A stretch of DNA of 64,000 nt from Paenibacillus silvae (GCF_014639235.1 NZ_BMFU01000002.1:248001-312000); one strand, 5' to 3'. Positions 18,600 to 27,671 are shown, numbered from the stretch's first letter. Notes: generated from the sequence alone by a model not told the origin. A program made the numbers and translations.

Positions 18600-18645
18600 A
18601 TAGCTCTATTGAGCCATCTTCTAATTGAGAAGGCTCACGTATACT
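18600..18645 (+). promoter_or_regulatory. Metal-regulon operator/promoter module, site 1 (PepSY operon)
   Basis: ATAGCT at 18600-18605, six bases, AGCCAT at 18612-18617, exactly 22 bases, then a TATACT -10 at 18640-18645. No good -35 is present at the 17-base position, as expected for an activator-dependent promoter. The inferred transcript would start about 30 bases before the ATG at 18681. Confidence 0.75.
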
Positions 18646-18680
18646 TAAAAAGTATTTTATCTATTAAAGAATGGAGTTAG

Positions 18681-20099
18681 ATGATGAGGACGATGCCCGC
18701 AGAACATTCAAGCTCTTCTACACCCGAAATGAAAAGAAAAACATCATCCGTAGTACGCCAGTCCGTCTATCAATCCGCATGGAGGTGGCATTTTTACGCC
18801 GGTATTATTTTTGCGCCCTTTTTAATTATTTTGGCTTTTAGCGGCGCCGTCTATTTATTCAAGCCTCAGATTGAAGGACTACTGTACAAGGATATGTTGA
18901 CGGTCCGTGAAGTCGGGACAACTCCGATGGCACCAGAGAGTATTGTGGGAAAGATAGTCAAGGGTTATCCCGGAACGGTGGTATCCTCGATCACATTGGA
19001 AAACAACAGAGAGTCTACTTATAAGCTTTCCGTCACTAGTGATGGAATTTCCAAGACGATGTATGTTGACCCTTATACGGGGCATGCGCGCGGCGCGATG
19101 GATAGCAGCAAGACCTTCTCGGCCTTTTTCAAAAAAATGCATAGTGAGCTTGTGATTGGTGGGACGTTCGCTAACCGACTTGTCGAACTTGCCGCATGCT
19201 GGGCGATTATTTTAATTTTAACGGGACTATTCCTGTGGTGGCCAAGAAATAAAGCATCCATTTGGGGAACGATTTTACCACGCCTTAGTAAACCGGGAAG
19301 CCGTCTCTTTTGGCGTGATTTACATGCTGTCCCTGCCTTCTGGCTATCTCTGCTGATTCTGATAATTATTTTAAGTGGCCTTCCTTGGTCAGGGATCCTC
19401 GGCGGTCAGATTGATAAATTAGCCAATTCGACCAATACGAATACGCCTCCCTTCGCCTACAGCTTTGGAGAAAAACCGGAATCCGTTACAGTAGCAAAAG
19501 ATATTGCCGAGGATCTGCCTTGGGCAGCCGAGAATGTTCCCGTACCCGTTTCAATGTCTGGAAAGTACGTTCCGCTTGGACTCAACGACATTGCCCTTAT
19601 CGCAGATGATCAGCGAGTTATCAAGCCCTATACCATTACCTATCCTGCCGGAGCAACGGGTGTGTTCACCGTATCTACTTCCCATTCCAAGCCAGGTCAC
19701 AGCGCCACACTTCATATTGACCAATACAGCGGTGCGGTACTGACCGATGTTCGCTTTGCGGATTATGGAATTATGGCCAAACTTATCTCGTATGGTATCG
19801 CCTTTCATGAAGGAAGACTATTCGGTCTGGTGAACCAGCTACTGGGTCTGATTGCTTGCCTCGGCTTAATGCTCATATCCATTAGCTCTTATGTCATGTG
19901 GCGAAAGCGAAAGCCCGCGGGTAAGCTTGGAGCACCGACTAAACCCAAAAATCCAAAAGTAACGATAGGTGTGCTGATAATCATGCTGGTTTGCGGCGCC
20001 ATCATGCCGCTAGTAGGCTTGTCCATTTTAATCGTGCTTGTTCTTGATCTATTCATTCTCTGCAGAATCAAGTCGCTCAGGCACTGGTTCTCGATTTAA
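18681..20099 (+). CDS. PepSY-associated TM helix protein
   Basis: A 472-residue integral membrane protein of the PepSY/PiuB class. The first transmembrane helix follows SAWRWHFYAGIIFAPFLIIL, and further helices lie near residues 165-185, 220-240, 385-405 and 425-465. Two PepSY-like extracellular segments are visible (YKLSVTSDGISKTMYVDPYT and TLHIDQYSGAVLTDVRFADY). Such proteins often accompany iron or copper uptake and are proposed membrane reductases for metal chelates; conserved His residues (WRWHFY, FAFHEG-like AFHEG) fit heme binding. The start follows GGAG in GAATGGAGTTAG. It is the first gene of a two-gene operon preceded by the shared metal-regulon module. Confidence 0.85.
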   Translation: MMRTMPAEHSSSSTPEMKRKTSSVVRQSVYQSAWRWHFYAGIIFAPFLIILAFSGAVYLFKPQIEGLLYKDMLTVREVGTTPMAPESIVGKIVKGYPGTVVSSITLENNRESTYKLSVTSDGISKTMYVDPYTGHARGAMDSSKTFSAFFKKMHSELVIGGTFANRLVELAACWAIILILTGLFLWWPRNKASIWGTILPRLSKPGSRLFWRDLHAVPAFWLSLLILIIILSGLPWSGILGGQIDKLANSTNTNTPPFAYSFGEKPESVTVAKDIAEDLPWAAENVPVPVSMSGKYVPLGLNDIALIADDQRVIKPYTITYPAGATGVFTVSTSHSKPGHSATLHIDQYSGAVLTDVRFADYGIMAKLISYGIAFHEGRLFGLVNQLLGLIACLGLMLISISSYVMWRKRKPAGKLGAPTKPKNPKVTIGVLIIMLVCGAIMPLVGLSILIVLVLDLFILCRIKSLRHWFSI

Positions 20100-20118
20100 T
20101 AGCTAAAGGAGTCTAAAT

Positions 20119-20607
20119 ATGAATATAAAAATAAATCGAATGTACAAATGGATGTCTCCTGTACTGCTTGTTGTGTTGCTGTGCGGATGTACTGCCAAGG
20201 TTGCAGAAACCGATGAGAACGGCCTTCCCCCACATATAAGCGTGGATCTTCAATTACCTGAAGAATTTAAAATAGGTAGCTCTAACATTTTTTCAGTACA
20301 AGTGTCCAAACGTAATGTACCGATGGAACATGCGGAGACAGCTGAATTTGTGATATGGCCAGAGAACGATGAGGATTCTGCCGTAACGATTAAGGCCGAT
20401 GAGCTTTCTCCCGGTTCGTATGAAGCCTCTTATGTTATTGAGAAAGAAGGACTATATGTGGTGCAATCACGAATCCAATTCGCGGATGCTCAGGTTATGC
20501 CAACCAAACGTTTTGCTATTGGAGATCAGGCCATAGAGCGTCTTGTACAGCTTGAGAACGATCAACACACGGATGCGCCTGCTCCAGCAGCCGGACATCA
20601 CCATTAA
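20119..20607 (+). CDS. YtkA-like lipoprotein with His-rich tail
   Basis: A 162-residue lipoprotein: the signal peptide ends in VLLCGCT, with the Cys as the lipidation site. The mature part is a YtkA/FixH-like immunoglobulin-type domain (ISVDLQLPEEFKIGSSNIFS, then SPGSYEASYVIEKEGLY), a family linked to copper handling and cytochrome oxidase assembly. The protein ends in AGHHH, a plausible metal-binding tail. AAAGGAG precedes the ATG, and the gene follows the PepSY gene by 19 bases. Together they could be an extracellular metal-binding and membrane-reduction pair; that is inference. Confidence 0.8.
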   Translation: MNIKINRMYKWMSPVLLVVLLCGCTAKVAETDENGLPPHISVDLQLPEEFKIGSSNIFSVQVSKRNVPMEHAETAEFVIWPENDEDSAVTIKADELSPGSYEASYVIEKEGLYVVQSRIQFADAQVMPTKRFAIGDQAIERLVQLENDQHTDAPAPAAGHHH

Positions 20608-20691
20608 ACAAACAATCCCTCTACAAACACTACTTCCCTCTCGTTACGACGTAAAATGATAACTTATACTCATACAGCTAACCTGGTCCAT

Positions 20692-20730
20692 GAAAAAAAG
20701 AAGTCGCTATGTTAGCGACTTCTTGACCTT
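20692..20730. terminator. Bidirectional terminator between ytkA-like gene and copA
   Basis: A near-perfect stem AAGAAGTCGCTA against TAGCGACTTCTT with a short loop, flanked by A8 on one side and a pyrimidine-rich tract on the other. It serves two convergent genes. Confidence 0.85.
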
Positions 20731-20778
20731 TTCAAACTTAGCTCGTCCCACTAGTGCTGTTCATCTCAAGGAGGAATG

Positions 20779-23310
20779 CTAAAGCTTCATCCTTTGCAGA
20801 CGCAGAGAATTCAATACAACCGATACTGAGCTGAAGGCCATTGCGGCGCCAGCGAGCCAAGGCGCCAAGAAACCCAGGGCTGCAATCGGAATACCGATGA
20901 CATTGTACGCAAGAGCCCAGAACAGGTTTTGCTTGATATTGCGCATCGTTCTTTGGCTAAGCTCGATGGCATCCGCTATACTGTTCAGATCCCCGCGCAT
21001 CAGCGTGACATCCGCAGCTTCCACGGCAATATGTGTTCCAGTCCCAACAGCCATTCCGATATCGGCTACAGCCAGAGCAGGAGCATCATTAATTCCATCT
21101 CCCACCATAGCTACTTTTTGTCCATATTCCTGAAGTTTTTGTATTTCTGCCGCTTTGCGTTCGGGGAGAACTTCAGCCAGTACGTTCTCGATACCCGCTT
21201 GTCTAGCCACCGATCGCGCTGTGCGCTCATTGTCTCCTGTCATCATAACGATTTGGATACCCATGACTTGTAGCCTGCGGATGGCTTGTTTTGACGTGTC
21301 TTTGATTGTATCTGCAACAGCAATCATGCCAGCCCACTGTCCATCTACGGCTACGAGCATCGTGGTCTTTCCCTGTTTTTCCAGCTCAGACATTTGAGTG
21401 AGCGCTTCTGGCGGAACGGCCACATGTTGATCTGAGAGAAGACGTCGTGTACCAATGAGAACGTCCTGGCTCTGTACAGTAGCTTGCACTCCGTAGCCTG
21501 GCATGTTCTTAAAGTGCTCAGACTTCGAAAAAACCTTCATTCCTGATGCTTTAATCCCTTCGACAATCGCTTCAGCCAGTGGATGTTCAGAGCTTTGCTC
21601 CACCGCACCTACCTGGTTCAGAAGTGCTGTTCTTGTCCAGTTCGCAGCAGTTTTAACATCTGTCAGAACCGGCTTACCGTTTGTCACCGTTCCTGTTTTG
21701 TCCAGTACGACCGTTTGAATGTGCTGTGCAGATTCCAAATATTCTCCGCCTTTGAACAGAATGCCGTACTCGGCTGCACGCCCTGAACCCGCCATAATAG
21801 AGGTTGGAGTGGCTAGCCCGAGAGCGCAAGGACAGGCGATGACCAATACCGCAATCGCCTTCTCCAGAGCACCACCGAAGTCATTAGGACTGATCAACAG
21901 GTACCAGAACAAGAACGTGATGGCTGCAAGGCTGACTACAATGGGGACAAAAATACCTGAAATTACATCGGCAATCCGCTGTATGGGAGCCTTGAAGCCT
22001 TGTGCCTGTTCCACAATCTTAATAATTTGCGATAGTGCGCTGTCTGCGCCCACACGTGTTGCTCTCAAACGCAGAATACCGTTTTTATTCATTGTAGCTC
22101 CTGTGACGGAGTCACCCGGTTTCTTGTCCACGGGAAGGCTTTCACCACTCAACATGGATTCATCAACGGATGAGAATCCTTCTTCCACTACACCGTCTAC
22201 GGGTATCTTTTCGCCAGGCTTCACGATAACAAGATCGTTCATCAAGACGTATTCAGGCACGAGACTGATTTCCTGATCATCCCGAATCACTCTTGCACTA
22301 CGCGGAGCCATTTCTATTAGGCTTTTGATTGACTGAGTGGAACGTCCCTTGGCTAAAGCCTCCAACCATTTGCCGAGCAGAATAAGAGTAATTAGTACCG
22401 CACTGGTTTCAAAATAAAAATCACCCGGAGCTTGTGACGCAGCATTCGCAGTATCCGTTACAACTGAACTACCTCCATGATTGTGACCGGATAATCCACC
22501 TGTGCTAGTTAATGAAGTTAAATAGAGACTGTAGAAATAAGCCATACTTGTTCCCAGAGCAACCAGTACATCCATGTTGGCGCTTCGGTTTTTCAATGAC
22601 TTATACGCACCGATGTAAAACTGGCGACCCAGGAAGAATTGCACAGGAGTCGCGAGTACCCATTGAAACAATGGATTCATAAATACATCAGGCACCCAGA
22701 TCCAGGAAGTGAATGAAAAGTGCCCTGCCATCGCCCATAATAACGGGAGAGAAAGAATAGCCGACAGAATCCAGTTCCATTTTTTTCGTTGTATTTCCTG
22801 TTCTCGTAGGGAGACGGTCTCTTCTTCGGTTTCTTTTAATTGGGCAGTGAAACCCAATTGTCTGATCTTATGGATGAGATCAGAGCCCTTCAATGTTCCC
22901 GAAACGTATTCGACATGACCCGTTTCCAGGGCCAGATTCACATTGGCACGTGACACACCAGGCAGCTTGGACAGACCTTTCTCAATTCGCGCTGAACAGG
23001 CCGCGCATGTCATGCCTGTAATATTCAAGTCGACAGATTCGGTGACGGTTTGGAAGCCCAGCGCTTCCACTTTGTTCTGAAAATCATCTATACCGATATG
23101 GGCAGGATCATAGGATATCGTCGCCTTCTCCATAGTGAGATTGACGTTAGCCTGTTGTACGCCCTCCATACGAGATAATCCCTTTTCAATACGAGCAGAA
23201 CAGGCTGCACAAGTCATCCCTTTAATGTGAAGGGTTGTTTGCCACAGTGCAGGATGAGCATCTGTATTAGTTGAAGGCTGTGTTAATTTTGGGGTAGAAA
23301 GCTTGTCCAT
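20779..23310 (-). CDS. copA: Copper-transporting P1B-type ATPase
   Basis: An 843-residue copper P-type ATPase that exports Cu(I) across the membrane at the cost of ATP. It has two N-terminal heavy-metal-binding domains (GMTCAAC, Cys pairs at residues 34/37 and 102/105), eight predicted helices, the actuator SGES, the membrane CPC metal site at 493-495, the phosphorylation motif DKTGT at 537-541, the SEHPLA motif and the GDGINDAP hinge. All key residues are present. The start is ATG 23310 behind AAGGAG; the longer ATG at 23367 would overlap the -10 box of the shared promoter module. No copZ or csoR gene is adjacent. It diverges from the TroA-type ABC operon. Confidence 0.95.
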   Translation of the reverse strand: MDKLSTPKLTQPSTNTDAHPALWQTTLHIKGMTCAACSARIEKGLSRMEGVQQANVNLTMEKATISYDPAHIGIDDFQNKVEALGFQTVTESVDLNITGMTCAACSARIEKGLSKLPGVSRANVNLALETGHVEYVSGTLKGSDLIHKIRQLGFTAQLKETEEETVSLREQEIQRKKWNWILSAILSLPLLWAMAGHFSFTSWIWVPDVFMNPLFQWVLATPVQFFLGRQFYIGAYKSLKNRSANMDVLVALGTSMAYFYSLYLTSLTSTGGLSGHNHGGSSVVTDTANAASQAPGDFYFETSAVLITLILLGKWLEALAKGRSTQSIKSLIEMAPRSARVIRDDQEISLVPEYVLMNDLVIVKPGEKIPVDGVVEEGFSSVDESMLSGESLPVDKKPGDSVTGATMNKNGILRLRATRVGADSALSQIIKIVEQAQGFKAPIQRIADVISGIFVPIVVSLAAITFLFWYLLISPNDFGGALEKAIAVLVIACPCALGLATPTSIMAGSGRAAEYGILFKGGEYLESAQHIQTVVLDKTGTVTNGKPVLTDVKTAANWTRTALLNQVGAVEQSSEHPLAEAIVEGIKASGMKVFSKSEHFKNMPGYGVQATVQSQDVLIGTRRLLSDQHVAVPPEALTQMSELEKQGKTTMLVAVDGQWAGMIAVADTIKDTSKQAIRRLQVMGIQIVMMTGDNERTARSVARQAGIENVLAEVLPERKAAEIQKLQEYGQKVAMVGDGINDAPALAVADIGMAVGTGTHIAVEAADVTLMRGDLNSIADAIELSQRTMRNIKQNLFWALAYNVIGIPIAALGFLAPWLAGAAMAFSSVSVVLNSLRLQRMKL

Positions 23311-23362
23311 ATTTCCGGTCTCCTTTTTTGAATATGTTTGCTCCATCCGTTCGTCTAGAACC

Positions 23363-23408
23363 ATCATACTTGAATAATAGGAAACACAGGATGACTCATA
23401 AGAGCTAT
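23363..23408 (-). promoter_or_regulatory. Metal-regulon operator/promoter module, site 2 (copA)
   Basis: Read on the minus strand: ATAGCT (23408-23403), six bases, AGTCAT (23396-23391), exactly 22 bases, then a TATGAT -10 (23368-23363). The inferred start of transcription is about 45 bases before the copA ATG, which supports the shorter copA start. Confidence 0.75.
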
Positions 23409-23514
23409 CTCCAGGCAGTTACAGTTTACAAATGAAAATAATATATGAACTTTTTCACCAAACTACAGCAGTTTGGTTCCGAATTCATGTCTTCGTAACA
23501 ATATCCGTCCTAAT

Positions 23515-23560
23515 ATAGCTAGAACGAGCCATGTTCGCTTTCTCCTCCAATGTGCATACT
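23515..23560 (+). promoter_or_regulatory. Metal-regulon operator/promoter module, site 3 (TroA-type ABC operon)
   Basis: ATAGCT at 23515-23520, six bases, AGCCAT at 23527-23532, 22 bases, then a CATACT -10 at 23555-23560. It sits 106 bp from, and back-to-back with, the copA copy in the 278-bp divergent gap. Confidence 0.75.
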
Positions 23561-23588
23561 GGATAGGAAAGAAGGTGAACGATGAATC

Positions 23589-24281
23589 ATGCCTCCAGCT
23601 CTGGAAATTCAGCATGCTACGACCGGTTATAGCACCTCCCCCGTTCTTCACAAGCTAGACTTTCAAGGCGATCACGGGGAGATGATTGCGATTACAGGTG
23701 CGAATGGCGCAGGAAAAACAACGCTGTTTAAAGTCATCCTCGGTCTGATTCCTCTGAGGGAAGGCTCCATTAGCATTGGCGGACGACGGATGGAACACAA
23801 AAAAGACTTTAAATGGGCTCAGAAAAAAATCGGATTCGTGCCTCAGGGCGTACAGAAAGGAAATCTGCCCATCACGGTTTTTGAGTATGTGATGCTTGGC
23901 AACTGGGGAAAGTCATTTGCTTATTGGAAGCGTCCTTCTATAGCAGATAAACAAAAAACGACTGAATGGCTTGAGCATGTCGGATTAACGGAACTTGCCA
24001 ATCACGATTGCAAGGATTTATCTGGAGGACAACTGCAACGGATGAATATAGCTCATGCATTAATACGTGAGCCTGACATCTTGCTTTTGGACGAGCCAAG
24101 CACTCATTTGGATACGTTCTCAAGAGATTTGCTGTATAGACTTATAGATGAATACAGACAGCGGGCACCTCAGTTGCTCACGCTTATGATCACTCATCAA
24201 CTGGAAGAAACGGAACATTTGCATGACCGCATTTGTCTTATGAAGGATGGCATGTTAACGGATGTTGGTGGTACTACATGA
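23589..24281 (+). CDS. Metal ABC transporter ATP-binding protein (ZnuC/MntB type)
   Basis: A 230-residue ABC ATPase that energises a TroA-family metal importer. Walker A is GANGAGKTT, the Q-loop lies in FVPQGVQKG, the signature is LSGGQLQRM, Walker B is ILLLDEPS, and the H-loop His is in MITHQLEE. The start at 23589 follows AAGGTGA, about 13 bases upstream; the promoter module places the transcript start near 23567, so an earlier start is unlikely. The gene ends in an ATGA overlap with the permease gene. Family members carry Zn, Mn or Fe; the substrate here is open (see the binding protein). Confidence 0.88.
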   Translation: MPPALEIQHATTGYSTSPVLHKLDFQGDHGEMIAITGANGAGKTTLFKVILGLIPLREGSISIGGRRMEHKKDFKWAQKKIGFVPQGVQKGNLPITVFEYVMLGNWGKSFAYWKRPSIADKQKTTEWLEHVGLTELANHDCKDLSGGQLQRMNIAHALIREPDILLLDEPSTHLDTFSRDLLYRLIDEYRQRAPQLLTLMITHQLEETEHLHDRICLMKDGMLTDVGGTT

Positions 24282-25081
24282 CGTTAATCGACTACATACA
24301 TATTCCATTGTTCCAGCGGGCATTGATCGCCTGTATGATCGGGGGTAGCTGTTTGTCCCTCGTGGGTATTGTCGTGGTTCAGTTCCAGTTGACAGTTGTG
24401 CGATTTGCTCTGATGCATCTGGCTCTTCTCGGAGGCGCATTCGGATTGCTCATCGGCATGAAGCCTATGCCCGGAGCCATGCTGGCTATTCTTGCCGGCT
24501 CGTCGTTATTCGGTCCGTTATCTGCCAAGGTCAAGCTCGAACCCGCCATAACTGGAGCCTTTCTCATGACAGGTTCGCTTGCTGCAGCTTTAATGCTGTT
24601 CCATATGGGGGGAATCCCTGCGATGGATGTATTTGGTCTGTTTGCAGGCAGTATTCTGACGCTCACTTCTTTAGATATGTGGTTGCTGGGTGGAATCAGC
24701 TTAATTATTGTGTTTTTGTTCATAGTTTGTTACAGGGAGATTCAACTTTTGCTTCATCATGCAGACCATTCGGAATGGCTAGGTATTCCCGCTACCAAAA
24801 TTCGCAATGTGCTGCTGTTTCTGACTGGAATCTCGATTGGAATCGCGATGAAGCTTGTGGGAGCTTTACTGATTGACGCACTATTGCTTCTACCTGCCAT
24901 GGCAGCTACTAGAGTAAGCAGAACGTATAAACAATTACTCTTGTTGTCATCTCTTTTTGGCACAATGACTGCTGTTGGAGGTTATATCGCTTCGCTTGTA
25001 TTCGACCTGCCAACAGGTGCTTCCATAACCATGATTGGCGTCATCATCTCAAGCCTTTGTTATATGTTTACACGAAAATAA
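24278..25081 (+). CDS. Metal ABC transporter permease (ABC-3 family)
   Basis: A 267-residue integral membrane protein with about eight hydrophobic segments, of the ABC-3 family that forms homodimeric channels for TroA-type importers. Typical features are the LALLGGAFGLLIG stretch and the DALLLLPAMAATRVS loop that couples to the ATPase. The start at 24278 uses the ATGA overlap with the ATPase stop; the longer ATG at 24233 lies inside the ATPase gene. The genes for all three components are contiguous. Confidence 0.87.
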   Translation: MTLIDYIHIPLFQRALIACMIGGSCLSLVGIVVVQFQLTVVRFALMHLALLGGAFGLLIGMKPMPGAMLAILAGSSLFGPLSAKVKLEPAITGAFLMTGSLAAALMLFHMGGIPAMDVFGLFAGSILTLTSLDMWLLGGISLIIVFLFIVCYREIQLLLHHADHSEWLGIPATKIRNVLLFLTGISIGIAMKLVGALLIDALLLLPAMAATRVSRTYKQLLLLSSLFGTMTAVGGYIASLVFDLPTGASITMIGVIISSLCYMFTRK

Positions 25082-25106
25082 TGATATCTGTGGAGGTTTA
25101 ATTCTA

Positions 25107-25949
25107 ATGAAACATTCCAGAAACATACTAAAAAAATTCTCCCCTCTGTTGGTGCTTGTCATGGGAATCATTCTTTTCACCGGATGTACAGGAAATGCAT
25201 CCAGTACGGTAACTGAAAATGCTCAGGACACAGAATTGAAGCAAGCTGAAACGGTCACTCCAAAGATTGTCGCATCCACAAGCTGGACAGCGTTACTGGC
25301 TAAAACAGCTGGTGCGGACAGCATCTCGACCCTTGCTCCCGTGGACATGAAACATCCCAATGAGTATGATTTTAAACCTACCGATATTGAAAAAGTAAAT
25401 GATGCGTCAACGGTTATTTACTCTGAATATGAACCGTTTATGAAACAAATTTTGGAGGCAGCCGAAGTATCCGACGAAGCTCGGCTTATCGTGGTAACAG
25501 AGAATACACCGGACATGCTTCGCAAACAGATCACCTCCATTGCAAAGAAATTGGGAACAACGGATACTGCACAGCAGGCATTGAAGGAAATTGACAGCAC
25601 ATTTGAAGCAGTGACTGCTGCAACGGCCAAGCTGGACACTGAATCCAAACGAGTGGTTGCTCAGGCTTACATGGTACCTGTAGCCAAAGCTCTCGGATAC
25701 GAGGTCATTGGCGAATTCGGTCCGACTGAAGTGACGCCGACACAAGCAGCAGAGCTTGCCGCTTTGAAGCCTGCGCTGATTATCGATAATTTCCACTTAC
25801 CTCAAGGAGCGGAAATTGCCAATATCGCAGATCGTCCGGTTGTCGAACTTCGTAACTATCCCGAAACTGCCGAACAAACACTGGTAGAGCTTATTCAGGA
25901 AAATGCCAAAAAGCTGGGACTCCATCTGGAAAATTTAAATAGAGATTAA
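25107..25949 (+). CDS. TroA/ZnuA-family substrate-binding lipoprotein with altered metal ligands
   Basis: A 280-residue lipoprotein (lipobox LFTGC) of the TroA/ZnuA binding-protein family. The domain order and the long connecting helix are normal and there is no His-rich loop. The residues that usually bind the metal are changed: the first His of the DPHEYE-type motif is Asn in HPNEYD, the second (His-x-x-Phe-x-Tyr region) is Gln in AQAYMVP, and the usual Glu is replaced by Asp in LIIDNFH. Nearby His residues (KHPNEY, NFHLP) could substitute. The start at 25107 follows GGAGG; an earlier in-frame ATG at 25035 lies in the permease gene. The substrate may be a different metal or a chelate. Confidence 0.82.
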   Translation: MKHSRNILKKFSPLLVLVMGIILFTGCTGNASSTVTENAQDTELKQAETVTPKIVASTSWTALLAKTAGADSISTLAPVDMKHPNEYDFKPTDIEKVNDASTVIYSEYEPFMKQILEAAEVSDEARLIVVTENTPDMLRKQITSIAKKLGTTDTAQQALKEIDSTFEAVTAATAKLDTESKRVVAQAYMVPVAKALGYEVIGEFGPTEVTPTQAAELAALKPALIIDNFHLPQGAEIANIADRPVVELRNYPETAEQTLVELIQENAKKLGLHLENLNRD

Positions 25950-25953
25950 ACAT

Positions 25954-25992
25954 AAAATCCGACCCTTTACAGAAAAGCTGGGTCGGATTTTT
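25954..25992. terminator. Bidirectional terminator between two ABC operons
   Basis: AAAATCCGACCC pairs with GGGTCGGATTTT over a 13-base loop. The flanking A and T tracts suit both converging operons. Confidence 0.85.
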
Positions 25993-26043
25993 GTTATACA
26001 GTTATGTTTCTATTTTATTGAATTGCCTCTCTATCTCACATTC

Positions 26044-26850
26044 TCACGACTGATATCTGTGTACTAAACTTTGCGTGTAGGCATGCCTTTGGGATGAAAA
26101 CAGCTCTCCTCTAGCAAAATTGTCGATGATTCGCCCCTGCTGTATAACCATTATTGTATCAGATACATGTTGAATTGTTCCTAGATCATGAGAAATGAAC
26201 AAACAGGAAAAACCGATGCTCTTTTGCAAATTCGACAGCATGTCAACAATATGTGCCTGAGTAATCATATCCAGACTGGAAGTGGGCTCGTCCATCACAA
26301 TCAGTGAGGGCTTACTGCTAATAGCTCTGGCAATAGCTACTCGCTGCTTCTGTCCGCCACTCAGTTGATGCGGATAACGATCCGTTATTTGAACGGGCAA
26401 TTCAACCATCTCCAGCAAACGCCTCGCACATCTTTGTCTGTCGTGGCTGCAATCAGCCAGAATTGCAGGTGTTTTATTCAGGAGACTATCCAGAGGTTCC
26501 ATGAGAGAATCTATAATTCGGAGCTGAGGGTTGAGGCTGGCTGCCGGATTTTGAAATACTGCCTGAATCTGTCCCTCTAAGGCCTGGTACTTAGCAACCT
26601 TTCCAGGACCTGCGAGTTCTTTTCCTTGAAAGCGGATTTGTCCAGCATCAATCTTTTCCATAAGTAAAATACAACGTGCCAGTGTGCTCTTACCGCTCCC
26701 GCTCTCTCCAATCAATCCGACGCATTCCCCTTCATGGAGATGGAAGGTAACACCGTCTAATGCTTTCGTTCGGATCTTGTGTTTCGTATGCCCTGCATAG
26801 CTTTTAATTACATTTTGAATTGCAAGTACGACCTCTCTATCTTCACTCAT
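26044..26850 (-). CDS. Nickel/peptide-type ABC transporter ATPase (second ATPase, NikE/CntF-like)
   Basis: A 268-residue ABC ATPase of the oligopeptide/nickel class, last gene of a five-gene importer operon. Walker A GESGSGKST, signature LSGGQKQR, Walker B LIVMDEPTSS and the His of FISHDL are intact. It contains the usual C-terminal extension of this class (SQRHAYTQSL). Its start overlaps the previous gene by ATGA. Together with the preceding ATPase it would form the heterodimeric motor for the permease pair encoded upstream. Confidence 0.88.
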   Translation of the reverse strand: MSEDREVVLAIQNVIKSYAGHTKHKIRTKALDGVTFHLHEGECVGLIGESGSGKSTLARCILLMEKIDAGQIRFQGKELAGPGKVAKYQALEGQIQAVFQNPAASLNPQLRIIDSLMEPLDSLLNKTPAILADCSHDRQRCARRLLEMVELPVQITDRYPHQLSGGQKQRVAIARAISSKPSLIVMDEPTSSLDMITQAHIVDMLSNLQKSIGFSCLFISHDLGTIQHVSDTIMVIQQGRIIDNFARGELFSSQRHAYTQSLVHRYQS

Positions 26851-27671
26851 GACGAATCCCCCACTTTCACATGCTCTATTGAATGTTCGGGCTCAGTGCA
26901 GGTTAGTAAAGATTCGGCTGCCAGAAGCTTTCGAGTGTAGGCATGGGTAGAATGTGACAATACAGCTTGTGTTTCTCCTGATTCCAATATGTTTCCTTTA
27001 CACATTATGGCGATCTGATCGGAGTAACCTCTCGCCAGCTTCAGGTCATGAGTAATAAATAAAATGGTACAGCCAGTATTGCTTCTCAGCCGAATTAACA
27101 ACTCGAGGATGTCTGTTGCCGTAATCCCGTCAAGCGCAGATGTAGGCTCATCCGCAATAAGCAATTTGGGCTCAAGCATCATAGCTGTTGCAATAGATAC
27201 CCGTTGTAGTTGTCCACCGCTTAGTTGGAACGGGTAGCTTTTAATCACGCGCTGTGCGGGTAAGCCGACATCCTCTAGAGCCTGAATGATGCGGTGTTGT
27301 CTTTTCTTACGGCCCCACGAGTAATGTTCCTGAAGCGTCTCATTCAACTGTTTCCCAATGGTAATAAACGGGCTGAATACGCTGGAATAGTCTTGGAAAA
27401 TGTACCCGATCTCCTTACCGCGAAGCCGATTGATTTCTTTCTCGGACAATGTCTGAAGCGGCATACCGTTCAGCAGGATTTCCCCTGCTGAATGACGTAC
27501 TTCATGGGGTAACAGCTGGCCAATCGACAGACCTGTCAATGTTTTTCCACTTCCACTCTCCCCTATGATGGTTAACCACTCACCAACATTGAGCGATAGA
27601 CTGATATCATGTATGAGCGTCTGCTCACGAACGGCAAGTCGGAGTCCCTTGATTTCCAGTAATGTTGACAT
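26847..27671 (-). CDS. Nickel/peptide-type ABC transporter ATPase (first ATPase, NikD/CntD-like)
   Basis: A 274-residue ABC ATPase with Walker A GESGSGKTL, Q-loop YIFQDY, signature LSGGQLQRV, Walker B LIADEPTSALD and an ITHDL His. It has the C-terminal region typical of nickel/peptide importers (STHAYTRKLL). The start at 27671 follows AAGGAG at seven bases; the longer in-frame start at 27710 lies in the permease gene. It is the partner of the ATPase encoded just downstream. Confidence 0.88.
   Translation of the reverse strand: MSTLLEIKGLRLAVREQTLIHDISLSLNVGEWLTIIGESGSGKTLTGLSIGQLLPHEVRHSAGEILLNGMPLQTLSEKEINRLRGKEIGYIFQDYSSVFSPFITIGKQLNETLQEHYSWGRKKRQHRIIQALEDVGLPAQRVIKSYPFQLSGGQLQRVSIATAMMLEPKLLIADEPTSALDGITATDILELLIRLRSNTGCTILFITHDLKLARGYSDQIAIMCKGNILESGETQAVLSHSTHAYTRKLLAAESLLTCTEPEHSIEHVKVGDSS

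Noticed and set aside
21719..22276. A 185-codon open frame antisense to copA
   Set aside because: It is a by-product of codon use in copA; there is no motif, promoter or ribosome binding site.
23311..23588. CsoR, CopY or CueR site, or a Zur/Fur box, in the copA/ABC gap
   Set aside because: No TACAnnTGTA, long-spacer CueR-type promoter or GATAAT-type palindrome was found by eye; only the shared module is supported.
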